Program-made: the position numbers and the translations under genes
Assembly: GCF_932274485.2 (NCBI RefSeq)
Contig: NC_065883.2
Location: 47,338,539-47,402,538 of the forward strand
DNA: 64,000 bases
From: Patella vulgata
Lineage: Eukaryota; Mollusca; Gastropoda; Patellidae
Direction: 5' to 3'
Notes under the pieces: generated by a model
The model's database searches: none
The model's input: only the letters and a program-made list of their open reading frames with translations
What the model was told of the DNA's origin: nothing
Shown here: positions 1 to 9,726 of the stretch, in pieces
Position numbering within the stretch: position 1 is the first letter of the stretch
Layout of the letters: every line of letters starts with the position of its first letter

Positions 1-458
1 TTTAAAATCTTTTTACACCCATCAGCGTCAATGTTGAGTTATGCTTATTAGGGGATTATTCATTCGCTGTCCTTAATAAACATATATACATTTAAAATAA
101 ACTATATATTCTATAAACTATACATTATTAAAAATACATAAAAAGTAAAATTTCTAAAATAAAATAGTGTGCATATTTTGTCAATATGCACTGTTACAAT
201 ATGCTCCAAAACGGAAAATACTAGATTTTCGGCGTACCATAATTTATTTTCTAGCCATCTGAATTTTATCATTCAGATGTCATATGATAGTCCATTAATG
301 GGGCTAGTTCTTTTGGTCCGCTAACATCTGATGGAGAAATCAAGTTTTTCGGAAGAGCGCTATTTTTTTAAACCTTTTTTCTTCATTTTTTGAATACTTC
401 CGGTGATAGTTATAATAACCGGATTGGCTTATCAAAAAGAGAGAGAGAGAGAGATTCA
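1..458. other. AT-rich non-coding flank
   Basis: No coding region or recognisable element is visible. The stretch is AT-rich and ends in a short GA microsatellite near 437-453, just before a SINE fragment. The short open frames on both strands show no family features. Confidence 0.6.
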
Positions 459-572
459 CTCTGAGGTCCCATGTACACATTGGCATGAACTTAAAGATCC
501 CCTGGCAGTTGGAATTCAATATAAGAGCAGGCCTTAGCACTACTGTTCAGACAAAACTCCCTGGTAACACAC
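459..572 (+). mobile_element. SINE fragment, family 2 (central and 3' part)
   Basis: This stretch matches the middle of the better preserved family-2 SINEs at 24315-24683 and 30033-30368. The shared part runs from the GGTCCCRTGTACACATTGGC block through the AAAGATCCCYTGGCAGTTGG block to the ATATAAGAG block. The tRNA-like head is missing. It is followed directly by the G-rich head of a family-1 SINE, into which the large LINE inserted. Confidence 0.7.
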
Positions 573-615
573 TTGCGGGTGGTGGGGGGTGGGGGTGGAT
601 GTCCAAATGGTTAGC
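573..615 (+). repeat. Left target-site duplication of the LINE (43 bp)
   Basis: These 43 bases recur without a mismatch at 6448-6490. They are the G-rich head of a family-1 SINE, ending in CAAATGGTTAGC. The bases outside differ (c before this copy, a before the right copy), which fixes the repeat length. After the right copy the SINE continues in register, as expected if target-primed insertion split one SINE. A target duplication of 43 bp is long for this class of LINE. Confidence 0.9.
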
Positions 616-914
616 CGAGCTGACAAGACGTGTCTTGATAGCTCTCTCTACTGGCGTTTATAAAGAGCTATTTATTTAGTGTCCGACAATGGCCATCATA
701 TCTTTTGTATAGATACGACCCAGCTACCCTGTAATGGATTAATATCTCAGAGTTGATAATTGTATAAACTATTCGAGTTCTACTGTGACAAGACATTTGA
801 ATTCTCAGTGTTGGTGTCAGCCATATTGTCATGGCCGGTCTATGGCCACCGTGATTCACCACCTTTAAACTCTAATTAAGACCACATACAAGCTGTTGAA
901 GTGTTTTATTGACA
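616..914 (+). other. LINE 5' untranslated region
   Basis: The stretch lies between the left target duplication and the ORF1 start. In LINEs this part normally carries an internal promoter, but no specific promoter element could be recognised. Because the 5' boundary is fixed by the target duplication, the copy does not look 5'-truncated, although comparison with other copies would be needed to prove this. Confidence 0.7.
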
Positions 915-2291
915 ATGAGTTACATAAAATCGACAAAGATGACAATTAACCCTAATGGGGAGATGAGTGTAACAAACCGTATAATTCGTGACAATACTGT
1001 TGAACTGATTCCCGACGATGATAACCCCTCCACTGGTATTGCCTCAGTAGACATATTATATTTCCTACAAGCTAAGGATTTTGACATCAGCAATATAAAA
1101 TGTCTCCAAAATGTAGGTAAGGGCAAGTTTTGCCTAACTCTTAAGGATATACTTGCCAAGGAGTTATTTCTTGAGAATCTCAAGACCTTCTCAGTGAAGA
1201 ATTGCAATTATACAGTAGAGTCGGCTGGAAACATCACATGGGACTACCCTGTTGATTCAATTCCTGTTGCGGTCTTCGGCCTACCATTCGAAATGGACAA
1301 TAAATATCTGGTTAACAAATTGACGAACTATTGTGAATTGGTTAAATGTGACAGATCCTGCTTCAAACCATTTCCAACGGTCGAAAGCGGTGTTAAAATT
1401 GTTTATGTAAAAAAAATGTTTAAACCTATTCCATCGCACATTTATATAAAAGGGATACATGTATCCATTAAATATGAGGGCCAAACTAGGGGCAAAATTT
1501 GTTACAACTGCGGCCTGCATGGGCATCTTGGCCGTGAATGTACAAAACCAGACAAAAGATATAGTCTGCCAACCAACCCCAATGCACCAAATCCTGATGA
1601 TCAAATGGAATTTCCTGCCCTTCAACCCCAAACTAGTCCAAACAGTGCTATAGTATCTGCTGATATAGCCACTGAACCCACCCATAATATTGATAATATT
1701 TATGAACCTAATCATGAGCACCTAAATATCAATAACCATGTCTTAGGCTATGACCCTAGTGAAGACAATAACCCTGGTGTCAATAATATTATCCCCTCAA
1801 AAAATAATACGACAAAAACAAATGTCTATAATTCTGGTCAAGTCAAACCCGCAAACCCAGGAAGTCTAAACCAGGACTTAGCTACTCTAGACTCCATAAA
1901 AACTACAGTAGTCAACAATGACATTCCTATCACTACCGATACAACAAATGTTATCCTCAGCCCTGATAGCCATTTTATCAATGATGTTAATAAGTCTATT
2001 ATTGATACATCTAGTGGTCATGTTTCTTCCACCCCCATTAACACAGGATCCTCAGTGGGTCAAAGTTATTTAGAGGATAACAGTATCATTGACAACTCAT
2101 CCCATGATATCCCTGTAACATCGCAGTCAAATCTTAACTATGACGCTGATGTCTCATTGTTAAATAACTCTACAGTCACTAAGTGTGACACAGTAAGTAA
2201 AAGGGAAAGAAGCCTTGATAGTTTATCCGAAACAGAAATAGATGATAAAAGGGCGCGAGCGGAATCCCCGCTTACCGAAACAGAAGTTTAG
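915..2291 (+). CDS. LINE ORF1 protein with CCHC zinc knuckle
   Basis: This 458-residue protein is probably the nucleic-acid-binding partner of ORF2, coating the element RNA. The first ATG in frame is at 915; the frame is open two codons further up but begins there with TTG. Residues ~1-190 form a folded-looking region that may be an RNA-recognition-like fold, as in other Tx1-type ORF1 proteins; that part is inference. One zinc knuckle at residues 196-209 has the exact spacing C-x2-C-x4-H-x4-C (CYNCGLHGHLGREC). The remaining ~250 residues are low-complexity, rich in Asn, Ser, Thr and Asp, and end in a short Lys/Arg patch (near KRERS and DDKRARAES) that may aid nuclear entry. The frame is uninterrupted. 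ORF2 starts 51 bp downstream. Confidence 0.88.
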   Translation: MSYIKSTKMTINPNGEMSVTNRIIRDNTVELIPDDDNPSTGIASVDILYFLQAKDFDISNIKCLQNVGKGKFCLTLKDILAKELFLENLKTFSVKNCNYTVESAGNITWDYPVDSIPVAVFGLPFEMDNKYLVNKLTNYCELVKCDRSCFKPFPTVESGVKIVYVKKMFKPIPSHIYIKGIHVSIKYEGQTRGKICYNCGLHGHLGRECTKPDKRYSLPTNPNAPNPDDQMEFPALQPQTSPNSAIVSADIATEPTHNIDNIYEPNHEHLNINNHVLGYDPSEDNNPGVNNIIPSKNNTTKTNVYNSGQVKPANPGSLNQDLATLDSIKTTVVNNDIPITTDTTNVILSPDSHFINDVNKSIIDTSSGHVSSTPINTGSSVGQSYLEDNSIIDNSSHDIPVTSQSNLNYDADVSLLNNSTVTKCDTVSKRERSLDSLSETEIDDKRARAESPLTETEV

Positions 2292-2342
2292 AGATCAAAC
2301 AAATTAAGACGTTATAAGTTCTTGAAACCATATTAGTTAACA

Positions 2343-5300
2343 ATGAAGCCTTCTATCCCTATTATTTACCTAATTATTATGTTAATTTACTCCATAAACG
2401 CTCTACAAGGAAATCTTCAAAAGATTAAACAAATTAGCAATATATTTAACAAACTAGATATTGTTTGTATACAAGAAATTCTAAAATCCAATGTCCATCA
2501 AATAAAAAATGTTGAAAACGAAACTGGCTATAACTTATACACTGCATATAATGAAACAAAGATTGGCATTGCCCTATTATTAAGCCCAAACATGATACAT
2601 AAACTCTACAATACACCTGATGAATTAGCAGGTAGGCTCCAACATCTGGAGGTAAATACAAATAATGAAACTATTCAAATATTCAATATATATGGTCCCT
2701 GCAAGAGAGAATTGAAAACTTATTACTACAAGAGACTTCTTGAATATGTCAAAACTATTCATAATCCACAACATTCTTATATTATTACTGGTGATTTTAA
2801 CCTTATTGAAAACAGTAAAGATAACAAACATGGCAACATGAATAACCATCCAAAAGATGCTATAAGATATCTACTTGATATACAAAATCTACTTAATATA
2901 AGTGATGGTTACAGAATTATCTCCCCTGACACTCCCCTTTTTACCTATCACAACTCACAAGGACATGCTAGCAGATTATACCGCATTTACATAAGTAATA
3001 AATATGCAACTTACATCAAATCAATCAAACATATACCACTTCATTTCACTGACCATAAAGCAGTGGAACTAAATATCAACCTTAACAATCTTAAATGGGG
3101 TAAAGGATATTGGAAACTTAACAATTCTATTCTAGATGATAAAAACTACCAAAATCAAATTAAAACATTCTGGTCAAGCTGGCAAAACAAAAAATACCAA
3201 ATCATTGACAACATACAATGGTGGGAGAAAGGTAAAGCCGCTATTAGAAATATTACACAAAATTACTGTCAAGCCTTAGCAGTTGAGAACAAACATATCC
3301 TCAGTAACCTTTATCAACAACTGGAATCCCTAGAAAATGAAATACCTAGTAAGAATAACTCTATAAACGAGATTAAATCAAAAATTGAGCTTATAGAATA
3401 TAATACCAAACAAGGCTACGTTATACGTTCAAAATTAGAAATACCCCAAATTGATGTATCTACTAATTCTAAAATATATAAATTAGCAGAAGTTAAAAAG
3501 GGTGCAAAAAAACAAATTAAACAACTGATCAATCAAAATAATACAATCTGTGACAATAAACAAGATATATTAGACACAATTCACCAATTCTACCAACAAC
3601 TATATACTTCTCAAAATATCAATGATAACTTAATGAAGTCCTATATCGAAAACAGTGACATAAACACACTAACAAACACGGAAAGAGATTCAATATCACA
3701 TTTTATATCTAGAGATGAAGTCCTTAAGGCGTTACAAAAATTTAGAACAAACCGTAGCCCGGGTATAGATGGTATTCCAGGAGATTTCTACATAAAATTC
3801 TTTGACATTATAGGAAACGATTTAACAGAAGTATTAAACAACATCTATCTACAGGGGGAATTATCTAACACAATGAGAACTGGTATCATAACAATTAACT
3901 ACAAGAATAAAGGCGACCATCGATTACTCAAGAACTATAGACCGATAAGCCTGTTATGTGTGGACTATAAAATCATAACAAAAATTCTAAGCACAAGAAT
4001 AAATTCTGTTATTAACAAATTAATCTCTAATACACAAACAGGAGCTGGACCAAATAAAAGCATTTTTGATAACCTATATTCAATAGATACAATACTAAAT
4101 TATATAAACACAAATGAGTCCAGTGCCTATATATTATCATTTGACCAAGAAAAAGCCTTCGATCGCATTGAACACAACTATATCATAAATCTACTTAAAC
4201 ATATTAATTTCCCAAATTACATCCTTAACTGGGTTACAATATTGTTTAAAAACTTGATTAGTAAAGTCCAAGTAAATGGATCCTTTTCCCAAAATATTAA
4301 AATTAACCGATCGATTCGTCAAGGATGTCCACTATCCATGATTCTATACTCATTGTGTATCAACCCCCTTGCTTCATACATAAACAAAAACATCCTCATA
4401 AAAGGCATCAGGATCCCTAACCACCCTTCAGAGATTAAGTTATTTCAGCATGCAGATGACTGTTCTGCTATAATATCTAGACTTTCTTCATACAGCACTC
4501 TCCTCAAACAATTCAAAACATTTGGCTCTATATCTGGCTCCAAACTAAACCATGATAAAACTGAAATCCTTTCTGTTGGAAAACCATCACACTACTCCTA
4601 TCCTGTAAATATAAATATTAATATTAAAACAGACGCTATAAAATTACTAGGCATTTGGTTTGGCTCAAATAAAATGGAAAAGAACTGGCTACCCCTTGTT
4701 CAAATAATCAATTCAACCATCCAGACATGGGAAAATCACTCTCTTTCATATAAAGAAAAAGTATGCATCTTAAACACCTATATACTCAGCAAACTATGGT
4801 TTGTTGCTAGGATAGTTCCTCCCTCAAACTCAATTATTAAAAACATAAATAAAATAATCTACAATTTCATCTGGGAAAATAAAAGTGAAACAATTAATCG
4901 AAACACCTTGAACCTAGAGCATAAAAATGGTGGCCTTAAAGTGCCAAACATTCGACTAAAAATCCAGGCAATGCAACAACAACTTATAGTAAAAGCAATC
5001 AAAGACAACAACAGTCCCTGGTTAGGCCTATACATATACTGGCTAGGATTTACTACAAGGGATACTCTGCCAAGATATGCATCCAATAATTATACCCACT
5101 CGGAAAAACTCCCCCAATCATATATAGATATAAAAGAAACTTACATTAGCCTCAAATCATCCATCAAATATACATACAATACAAAACTTAAAGACATATA
5201 CTGGTCCCTAATTGACTTATTACAGACACAACCAAAAATAAATAAACAATTACCTCATGTTGACTTTTCAAAAGTCTGGACAAACCTCTATAAATGCTCC

Positions 5301-5693
5301 TCCTTATCTGAAAAAGAAAAGGATTTCATGTATACAATCATCAATAATGCAGTACTAACAAAAGATATTATGCTATACAGAAATATATATACTATCAACT
5401 ATAAATGCCACTACTGTAACCGAGCAACTGAATCTTACCATCATTTATTTCTGAATTGCCCCAAATTAAAATTCTATAAATGTTTCATTACTACACATAT
5501 AAACAACATTCATCTCACCAAAGAATTCAAAATCAACAACAATACAATCCATCTACACAATATAAAATCTAAATACATTCATGATATATACCTATACCTG
5601 TCGATCATATGGTCTAACCGAACACACCCTCTATCCACCAATATTTCACAAGAGCTTATATACCAATTCTATACAAAAAGAAAACAAAAATAA
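2343..5693 (+). CDS. LINE ORF2: APE endonuclease and reverse transcriptase
   Basis: This 1116-residue protein would nick target DNA and prime reverse transcription of the element RNA. The N-terminal APE-like endonuclease shows QE near residue 46, NIYGP, GDFN (Asp151, Asn153) and TDH (Asp237, His238). The usual SRxD motif reads SRLY, with Tyr213 where the family has a catalytic-site Asp; one G-to-T change in the codon would explain it. The reverse transcriptase follows with FRTNRSPGIDGIPG, NYRPISLLCVDYKI, SFDQEKAFD (catalytic Asp601), IRQGCPLS and QHADD (Asp705, Asp706; His where Tyr or Phe is common). A C-terminal CCHC-like knuckle begins at Cys1022 (CHYC, then HHLFLNC). Length and order fit L1/Tx1 ORF2. 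The frame is open throughout, so the protein could be made, but nicking is doubtful because of Tyr213. Confidence 0.92.
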   Translation: MKPSIPIIYLIIMLIYSINALQGNLQKIKQISNIFNKLDIVCIQEILKSNVHQIKNVENETGYNLYTAYNETKIGIALLLSPNMIHKLYNTPDELAGRLQHLEVNTNNETIQIFNIYGPCKRELKTYYYKRLLEYVKTIHNPQHSYIITGDFNLIENSKDNKHGNMNNHPKDAIRYLLDIQNLLNISDGYRIISPDTPLFTYHNSQGHASRLYRIYISNKYATYIKSIKHIPLHFTDHKAVELNINLNNLKWGKGYWKLNNSILDDKNYQNQIKTFWSSWQNKKYQIIDNIQWWEKGKAAIRNITQNYCQALAVENKHILSNLYQQLESLENEIPSKNNSINEIKSKIELIEYNTKQGYVIRSKLEIPQIDVSTNSKIYKLAEVKKGAKKQIKQLINQNNTICDNKQDILDTIHQFYQQLYTSQNINDNLMKSYIENSDINTLTNTERDSISHFISRDEVLKALQKFRTNRSPGIDGIPGDFYIKFFDIIGNDLTEVLNNIYLQGELSNTMRTGIITINYKNKGDHRLLKNYRPISLLCVDYKIITKILSTRINSVINKLISNTQTGAGPNKSIFDNLYSIDTILNYINTNESSAYILSFDQEKAFDRIEHNYIINLLKHINFPNYILNWVTILFKNLISKVQVNGSFSQNIKINRSIRQGCPLSMILYSLCINPLASYINKNILIKGIRIPNHPSEIKLFQHADDCSAIISRLSSYSTLLKQFKTFGSISGSKLNHDKTEILSVGKPSHYSYPVNININIKTDAIKLLGIWFGSNKMEKNWLPLVQIINSTIQTWENHSLSYKEKVCILNTYILSKLWFVARIVPPSNSIIKNINKIIYNFIWENKSETINRNTLNLEHKNGGLKVPNIRLKIQAMQQQLIVKAIKDNNSPWLGLYIYWLGFTTRDTLPRYASNNYTHSEKLPQSYIDIKETYISLKSSIKYTYNTKLKDIYWSLIDLLQTQPKINKQLPHVDFSKVWTNLYKCSSLSEKEKDFMYTIINNAVLTKDIMLYRNIYTINYKCHYCNRATESYHHLFLNCPKLKFYKCFITTHINNIHLTKEFKINNNTIHLHNIKSKYIHDIYLYLSIIWSNRTHPLSTNISQELIYQFYTKRKQK

Positions 5694-6447
5694 AGATTAC
5701 TCTCTCAAGCTCGAGTCTTCACTACCTTATGACCCTCCTTAAGCCTAGGTTTGTGTCGTCATGTCTGAATTTATACTCTGCAACTTCTCCCATGAAATAT
5801 TGACTTTGCTACTATAATAAGTAGCTACAACCATAGACATCTTCTTATATTTCTTTCGTATATGAGCACTCATTGCAAATTTTTTTATTTTTTTTATTTT
5901 TTTTTAAGAAGGATTTAGGCCTACAAGCGAAAATAACCAAACGCCTGTAGGCCTACCCCATATAAATTCTGGAAAATTTTGGCTTAATTGATAAACCAAT
6001 ATTATACAAAAGGAAATAAAATCGAAATCACCAAGCTTCAGCCTACTCTGCCTTACCGAATTCTCCTGTATAAGGCAAGTTATCGTCCTGTATGAAGCTT
6101 CCATATTAATTACTCTACTATATGACTAAACAGACCGTGCTATTTACTTTAAGTTTAAGTTGTCACAACTTGACATCTTAGTCATCTTTCGTTTTCGTTA
6201 AATGGCACTATCTCACTCTGTCATATAAATAAAATACCTATACACCCACTGAAATATGTCCAACAGTAAAATAGAAATCTATTAAAAACATTTAAACACT
6301 AACTCAAGTTTTACCCGTTTGTTTTACCGCTATTCAGTCACTGTAATCAACACTCACCTCTAACATTAACATGGCCATCATAACATCCCACAATTCCCTA
6401 TGCACGTTCTTTTTGTGCTGAATATTTAAATTTAAAAAAAAAAAAAA
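5694..6447 (+). other. LINE 3' UTR with hairpin and poly(A) end
   Basis: The 3' UTR holds a T-rich run (5880-5905). Right after it comes an inverted repeat, AGGCCTACAAGCG at 5917-5929 and its near-complement at 5942-5954, which can form a 13-bp stem with one G-T-type mismatch around a 12-nt loop. Such stems can serve for recognition by ORF2; that role is inferred. The element ends in a run of A (6434-6447) against the right target duplication. Confidence 0.75.
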
Positions 6448-6490
6448 TTGCGGGTGGTGGGGGGTGGGGGTGGATGTCCAAATGGTTAGC
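6448..6490 (+). repeat. Right target-site duplication of the LINE (43 bp)
   Basis: Perfect copy of 573-615, preceded by the LINE poly(A) run and followed by GCATGCGTGTTGTATCATAA, the normal continuation of a family-1 SINE head. This shows that the LINE landed inside a SINE. Confidence 0.9.
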
Positions 6491-6965
6491 GCATGCGTGT
6501 TGTATCATAAGGTATGTCATTGTTTGTTTGTGGTGTAGGACAGTGTCTAGTCCTTCAAATAGGACAAAAAATCAAGATCTTGTGCTCATGTTGCATGTGC
6601 ATGTAAAAGAAACCTTGAAAGCTGGAATTCGAAATGCGAGTAGGTCATTCATTCATTCCTTTTTCTCTTTATGTGCCGCTGACGGGCCGAAATTCTTAAA
6701 GGAGTTAAAAGGTTCGATCCCTGCATTGGCCGAGAAAGTGATGCGGGACGTATGGCCTGATAAGGACACCTGTCTAGTCGTTCGGATGGGACGAAAAATA
6801 TAGGTCCTGTGGACACATTAGTGTCAGTTGGAATTCGATATAAGAGTAGGTCGTAGTGCCGCTGTACGAGCAAAATGTCCCTCATAGCACACTGTATGGC
6901 GTATGCCGTTTTCATTAGCCCAGTTCGGAGCAGAACAGTAGGACGTTAAACCCCATTTCATTTAT
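6491..6965 (+). mobile_element. Decayed composite of SINE families 1 and 2
   Basis: The stretch begins with the rest of the family-1 SINE head split by the LINE. It then shows two decayed family-2 segments: a central part around 6540-6650, and a second with a box-B-like GGTTCGATCC at 6711-6720, CTGCATTGGCCGAGAAAG after it, and the family end GTAGGACGTTAAACCCC near 6940. Boundaries between pieces are approximate. An open frame across it (6474-6803) is incidental. Confidence 0.7.
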
Positions 6966-6967
6966 AT

Positions 6968-7380
6968 TGTTGGGCCCATACCGCCACGACTTGCCCAGAC
7001 TCTACCCAACGCAACGTCTTGTCTTAGATAATCAGTGCAGTGTGCACAGTCCCACGACCACGATTCAATCCATTTCCGTCGCGTCGTGGCCCGTCGGCCC
7101 GATTGAAATTGTTCAATCGTAGTCGAATGCAGTTGGTTGCAGTCGTAACTTATCGTGTTTGTGTGGACACTCACACGACGCGATCAATTGTCTTACTGAT
7201 GTTTAGCCAATCAGAGAGTAGCATTTAGTCACGACGCATAATCTGTGAGAGTCGGGCCTGTGTGGACTGGTACAGTCGTAGGCAAGTGAAGTGAAGGCGC
7301 GACCCGATTTTTTTTACAACTACCCAAGACGCTGAGTCCTGTCGGCTTGTGTGTAGTCGTAGCGATATGGGCCGGGCTTA
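6968..7380. mobile_element. MITE-like element with imperfect terminal inverted repeats
   Basis: The left end reads TGGGCCCATACCGCCACGACT and the right end AGTCGTAGCGATATGGGCC, which are inverted copies over about 18 positions with two mismatches. The interior (~410 bp) is GC-richer than its surroundings and has no coding capacity. This fits a non-autonomous DNA transposon. Superfamily is unassigned, since the flanking target duplication is short and unclear. Confidence 0.5.
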
Positions 7381-7589
7381 ATAATATAATATGAATGTAT
7401 ATAAACTGAATAAAGTTCAGTCTTATCTGGTTTTACTGTATATTTTAATCAATTATGTTCGACGAAATATGCAAAAAGCCCAAATTGAATGACAGTCTTT
7501 GGCGTCTGGTTATTCTAGTCCACACCAGTATTCTCCTGTGGGATATGGTTAGCCTTCTTCATCGAGTCGCTTCATTACAAATGGTGCTC
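7381..7589. other. Non-coding stretch
   Basis: AT-rich DNA between the MITE-like element and the minisatellite; no gene, RNA or repeat structure was recognised. Confidence 0.5.
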
Positions 7590-8205
7590 ATGTTATTAAA
7601 CTGACATTTGTTTACGTAAGAAAACTAAGGATAAAAAATAACAGTAATTTAATTGTTGACATTTGTTTTACGTTATACAACTAATATCAGGTTTATGTTA
7701 GAAAACTAACGTTAGATTTATGTTAGAAAACTAACGTTAAATTAACGGTTAAAATTATGACATAAAAGTAACATTACATTAACGTTAGAAAACTAACTTA
7801 TATTATCGTTAGAAAACTAACGTTAGATTTACGTCAGAAAACTAACCATAAACTAACGGTTAGAAACATGATGTAAAATTTACGTTAGATTAACGTTAGA
7901 ATTATAACCAATAATACATATATAATTTTTATGTCTGAATTCCAACTATTTATCAATTGTTAGAATGTGCACACACTTGTAATGTTATTTAATCAAGAAG
8001 TATTCAAAGCGAAAAAAATTGGTTAGCAATCCGTCATAAAGTTTACGTTACATTTACGTCATTTTCTGACGTAAAAGTAACCATAACCATTATGACGTAA
8101 AAGTAACGTAAATTTAACCAAAGAATTTTACCATTATTGGACGCTAACCAAAATCTAACCATAATAACGTAAACTTTACGTAAATCTAACCATCAATGTT
8201 AACTG
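7590..8205. repeat. Self-complementary minisatellite of GTTAGAAAACTAAC type
   Basis: The block GTTAGAAAACTAAC, itself nearly palindromic, recurs many times with AACGTTAGATTTA spacers between 7690 and 7860. Further down (8040-8200) runs of TTTACGTTA, GACGTAAAAGTAACC and TAACCATAATAACGT continue the theme. The stretch could fold on itself extensively. It may be the interior of a degenerate DNA transposon, but no clear terminal repeats could be set. Confidence 0.55.
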
Positions 8206-8700
8206 GGGTCCGTCCTTGTGGACGCTCTATAGGCTAAAGTTAATATCCGATTGACATTAAATTTATACTCAGTGTTTAAGGTCATGAGACGAAGCAGCCT
8301 ATTGCTTTTCAGTGATTTCCGATAATTACTGCCAGAGTTATGGCCCTCGATCACTTTGAAAAATTATGAGGACACTCTAGAGGCTAAAGTTACTATCCGA
8401 TTGCCTTTAAATTGATACACAAGTATATTGATTTTCAATGAATCTTTATGACTTGAACAGCTAAATCCATGATGTTAAAAGTTTCGTATACTAAACGTTA
8501 GCATGGGCAGAACTTTATAAAAACCAAACAAATTCTAATGGTTTTCTGATAATTACTTAATGAGTTGTTACTCTTAATTTTAATGTATTATAAATGTTTC
8601 ATTACCGAAAAAAGTAAAAATATGCGTCACCTCTTGTTGACTGCCCGAACGATATAGCTGCTGTGGGCGTATCTTTCGTTGCCTGGCAACCTATCTTTAC
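8206..8700 (+). repeat. Dispersed repeat, unfilled homologue of 29260-29880
   Basis: Two partial units of a ~130-bp repeat start with GGACGCTCTATAGGCTAAAG and GGACACTCTAGAGGCTAAAG. After them, 8450-8660 matches 29300-29350 plus 29720-29880, but without the family-2 SINE that splits the latter. This copy therefore preserves the pre-insertion state. It ends in a CTGCTGTGGGCGTAT block also seen, diverged, near 22965 and 24025. Confidence 0.65.
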
Positions 8701-9726
8701 TTAAGAGTATAAAACTTTTTGCAATTATTTGTCAGTAGACGTCCGGGTCATCATATATTCAAAATCGGAATCAAAATGGCGGCTGAATATCAACACGTGT
8801 ACAATGTAAATAATACTTTCACCGTTTTTAATACCTTAAATCACTGTCCAAAGTTTTAGGGAAGCCCCCAGATTAAACAAAGGGCTATCTGTTGCTGTAC
8901 TTGGGATATATTTGATTGAATGGGAAGAATAGAGACACTCCCTCAACAGCTCAAGTATCAGAAGTCAATCCAGCAATGGCCAGAGAGGGATTTCTCGGAC
9001 CATTGCTTCAGAAATATGAAAAATGATGGCGATCTATTGCTATGGATAGTCATCAGAAAATTCCTTATTCGCCGTGAATTTCAAATGGAATCGCGACAAA
9101 AGTTTGTATAATAGTGATTATTAATTAATATATTATAGCAAACAATTATTATGTCGACAAGTGAATGGCACCTTTCGTATTTCCGTGCTTATAGAGAATG
9201 GTTTGGGATATCAGTCGGTTAAGTGTTGGCTTTGTTATGAAAAACCTGCAAGTTTATAGGGTTATCAAAATTACCGGTAAATGCGCCAATTGCTTGGACT
9301 GTCTTAATTTTCCACGTAGCCTAATTTCACAATGGCAACTTAGTGGACCCACACCCTATGAGTAATCAGCTTGTATATTTACGGGATCATCAAATTTACT
9401 GTTGGGCGTTTTTCGCCGAAACTGTGGCGTGATACTTTGTATTTCTATGTCCTTTTTTTTTTAAATTCACTTGCCAGTTGGGCTTCCGTGCTTGTAATTT
9501 ATGAAGACGTATTATGACGTCGACCCTGTATGTGTACGTGTCTGTTACCTACAGGGCGCAATTCTTTATGGATTGTTTTGTAACTTTGCTTACTTATTCA
9601 CTTTTATAGAATTTCAGCAATTTCCGTTTATTACGTCTAGAGTTATTGCCCTTTTTTCCCTTTATTGAACCTAGTGAATGCTCAAAAGTCATCATCCTAC
9701 CTTTGTGAAATTTATATGCATTATTG
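8701..9726. other. Non-coding stretch, mostly single-copy in this window
   Basis: No supported gene. A short ATG frame begins at 8775 (AAAATGGCGGCTGAATAT) and another at 8920-9111, but neither shows a recognisable domain. The last ~130 bp (9590-9720) carry a diverged unit of the GAAATTTATATGCATTATT repeat seen at 22590-23100. Confidence 0.5.

Larger units (their letters stand above)
616..6447 (+). mobile_element. Full-length L1/Tx1-like LINE
   Basis: This 5.8-kb non-LTR retrotransposon has a ~300-bp 5' UTR, ORF1 (915-2291), a 51-bp spacer, ORF2 (2343-5693), a ~750-bp 3' UTR and a terminal A-run (6434-6447). A perfect 43-bp direct repeat on both sides marks the insertion and fixes both ends. 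Two open frames, an APE-type endonuclease, a reverse transcriptase with HADD at its active site and a C-terminal CCHC knuckle fit the L1/Tx1 group; clade placement rests on motif reading only. Intact frames and identical target repeats suggest a fairly young insertion. One endonuclease residue is unexpected (see ORF2). The last ~160 bp of the element also occur at 11871-12045 in a segmental duplication. Confidence 0.9.

Noticed and set aside
909-914. Start of LINE ORF1 at 909
   Set aside because: The frame there begins with TTG; the first ATG is at 915 and has an acceptable context, so 915 was used.
8775-8830. A first coding exon starting ATGGCGGCTGAATATC with a following GTAAAT
   Set aside because: Only ~10 codons, no recognised protein and no partner exon; too weak to call.
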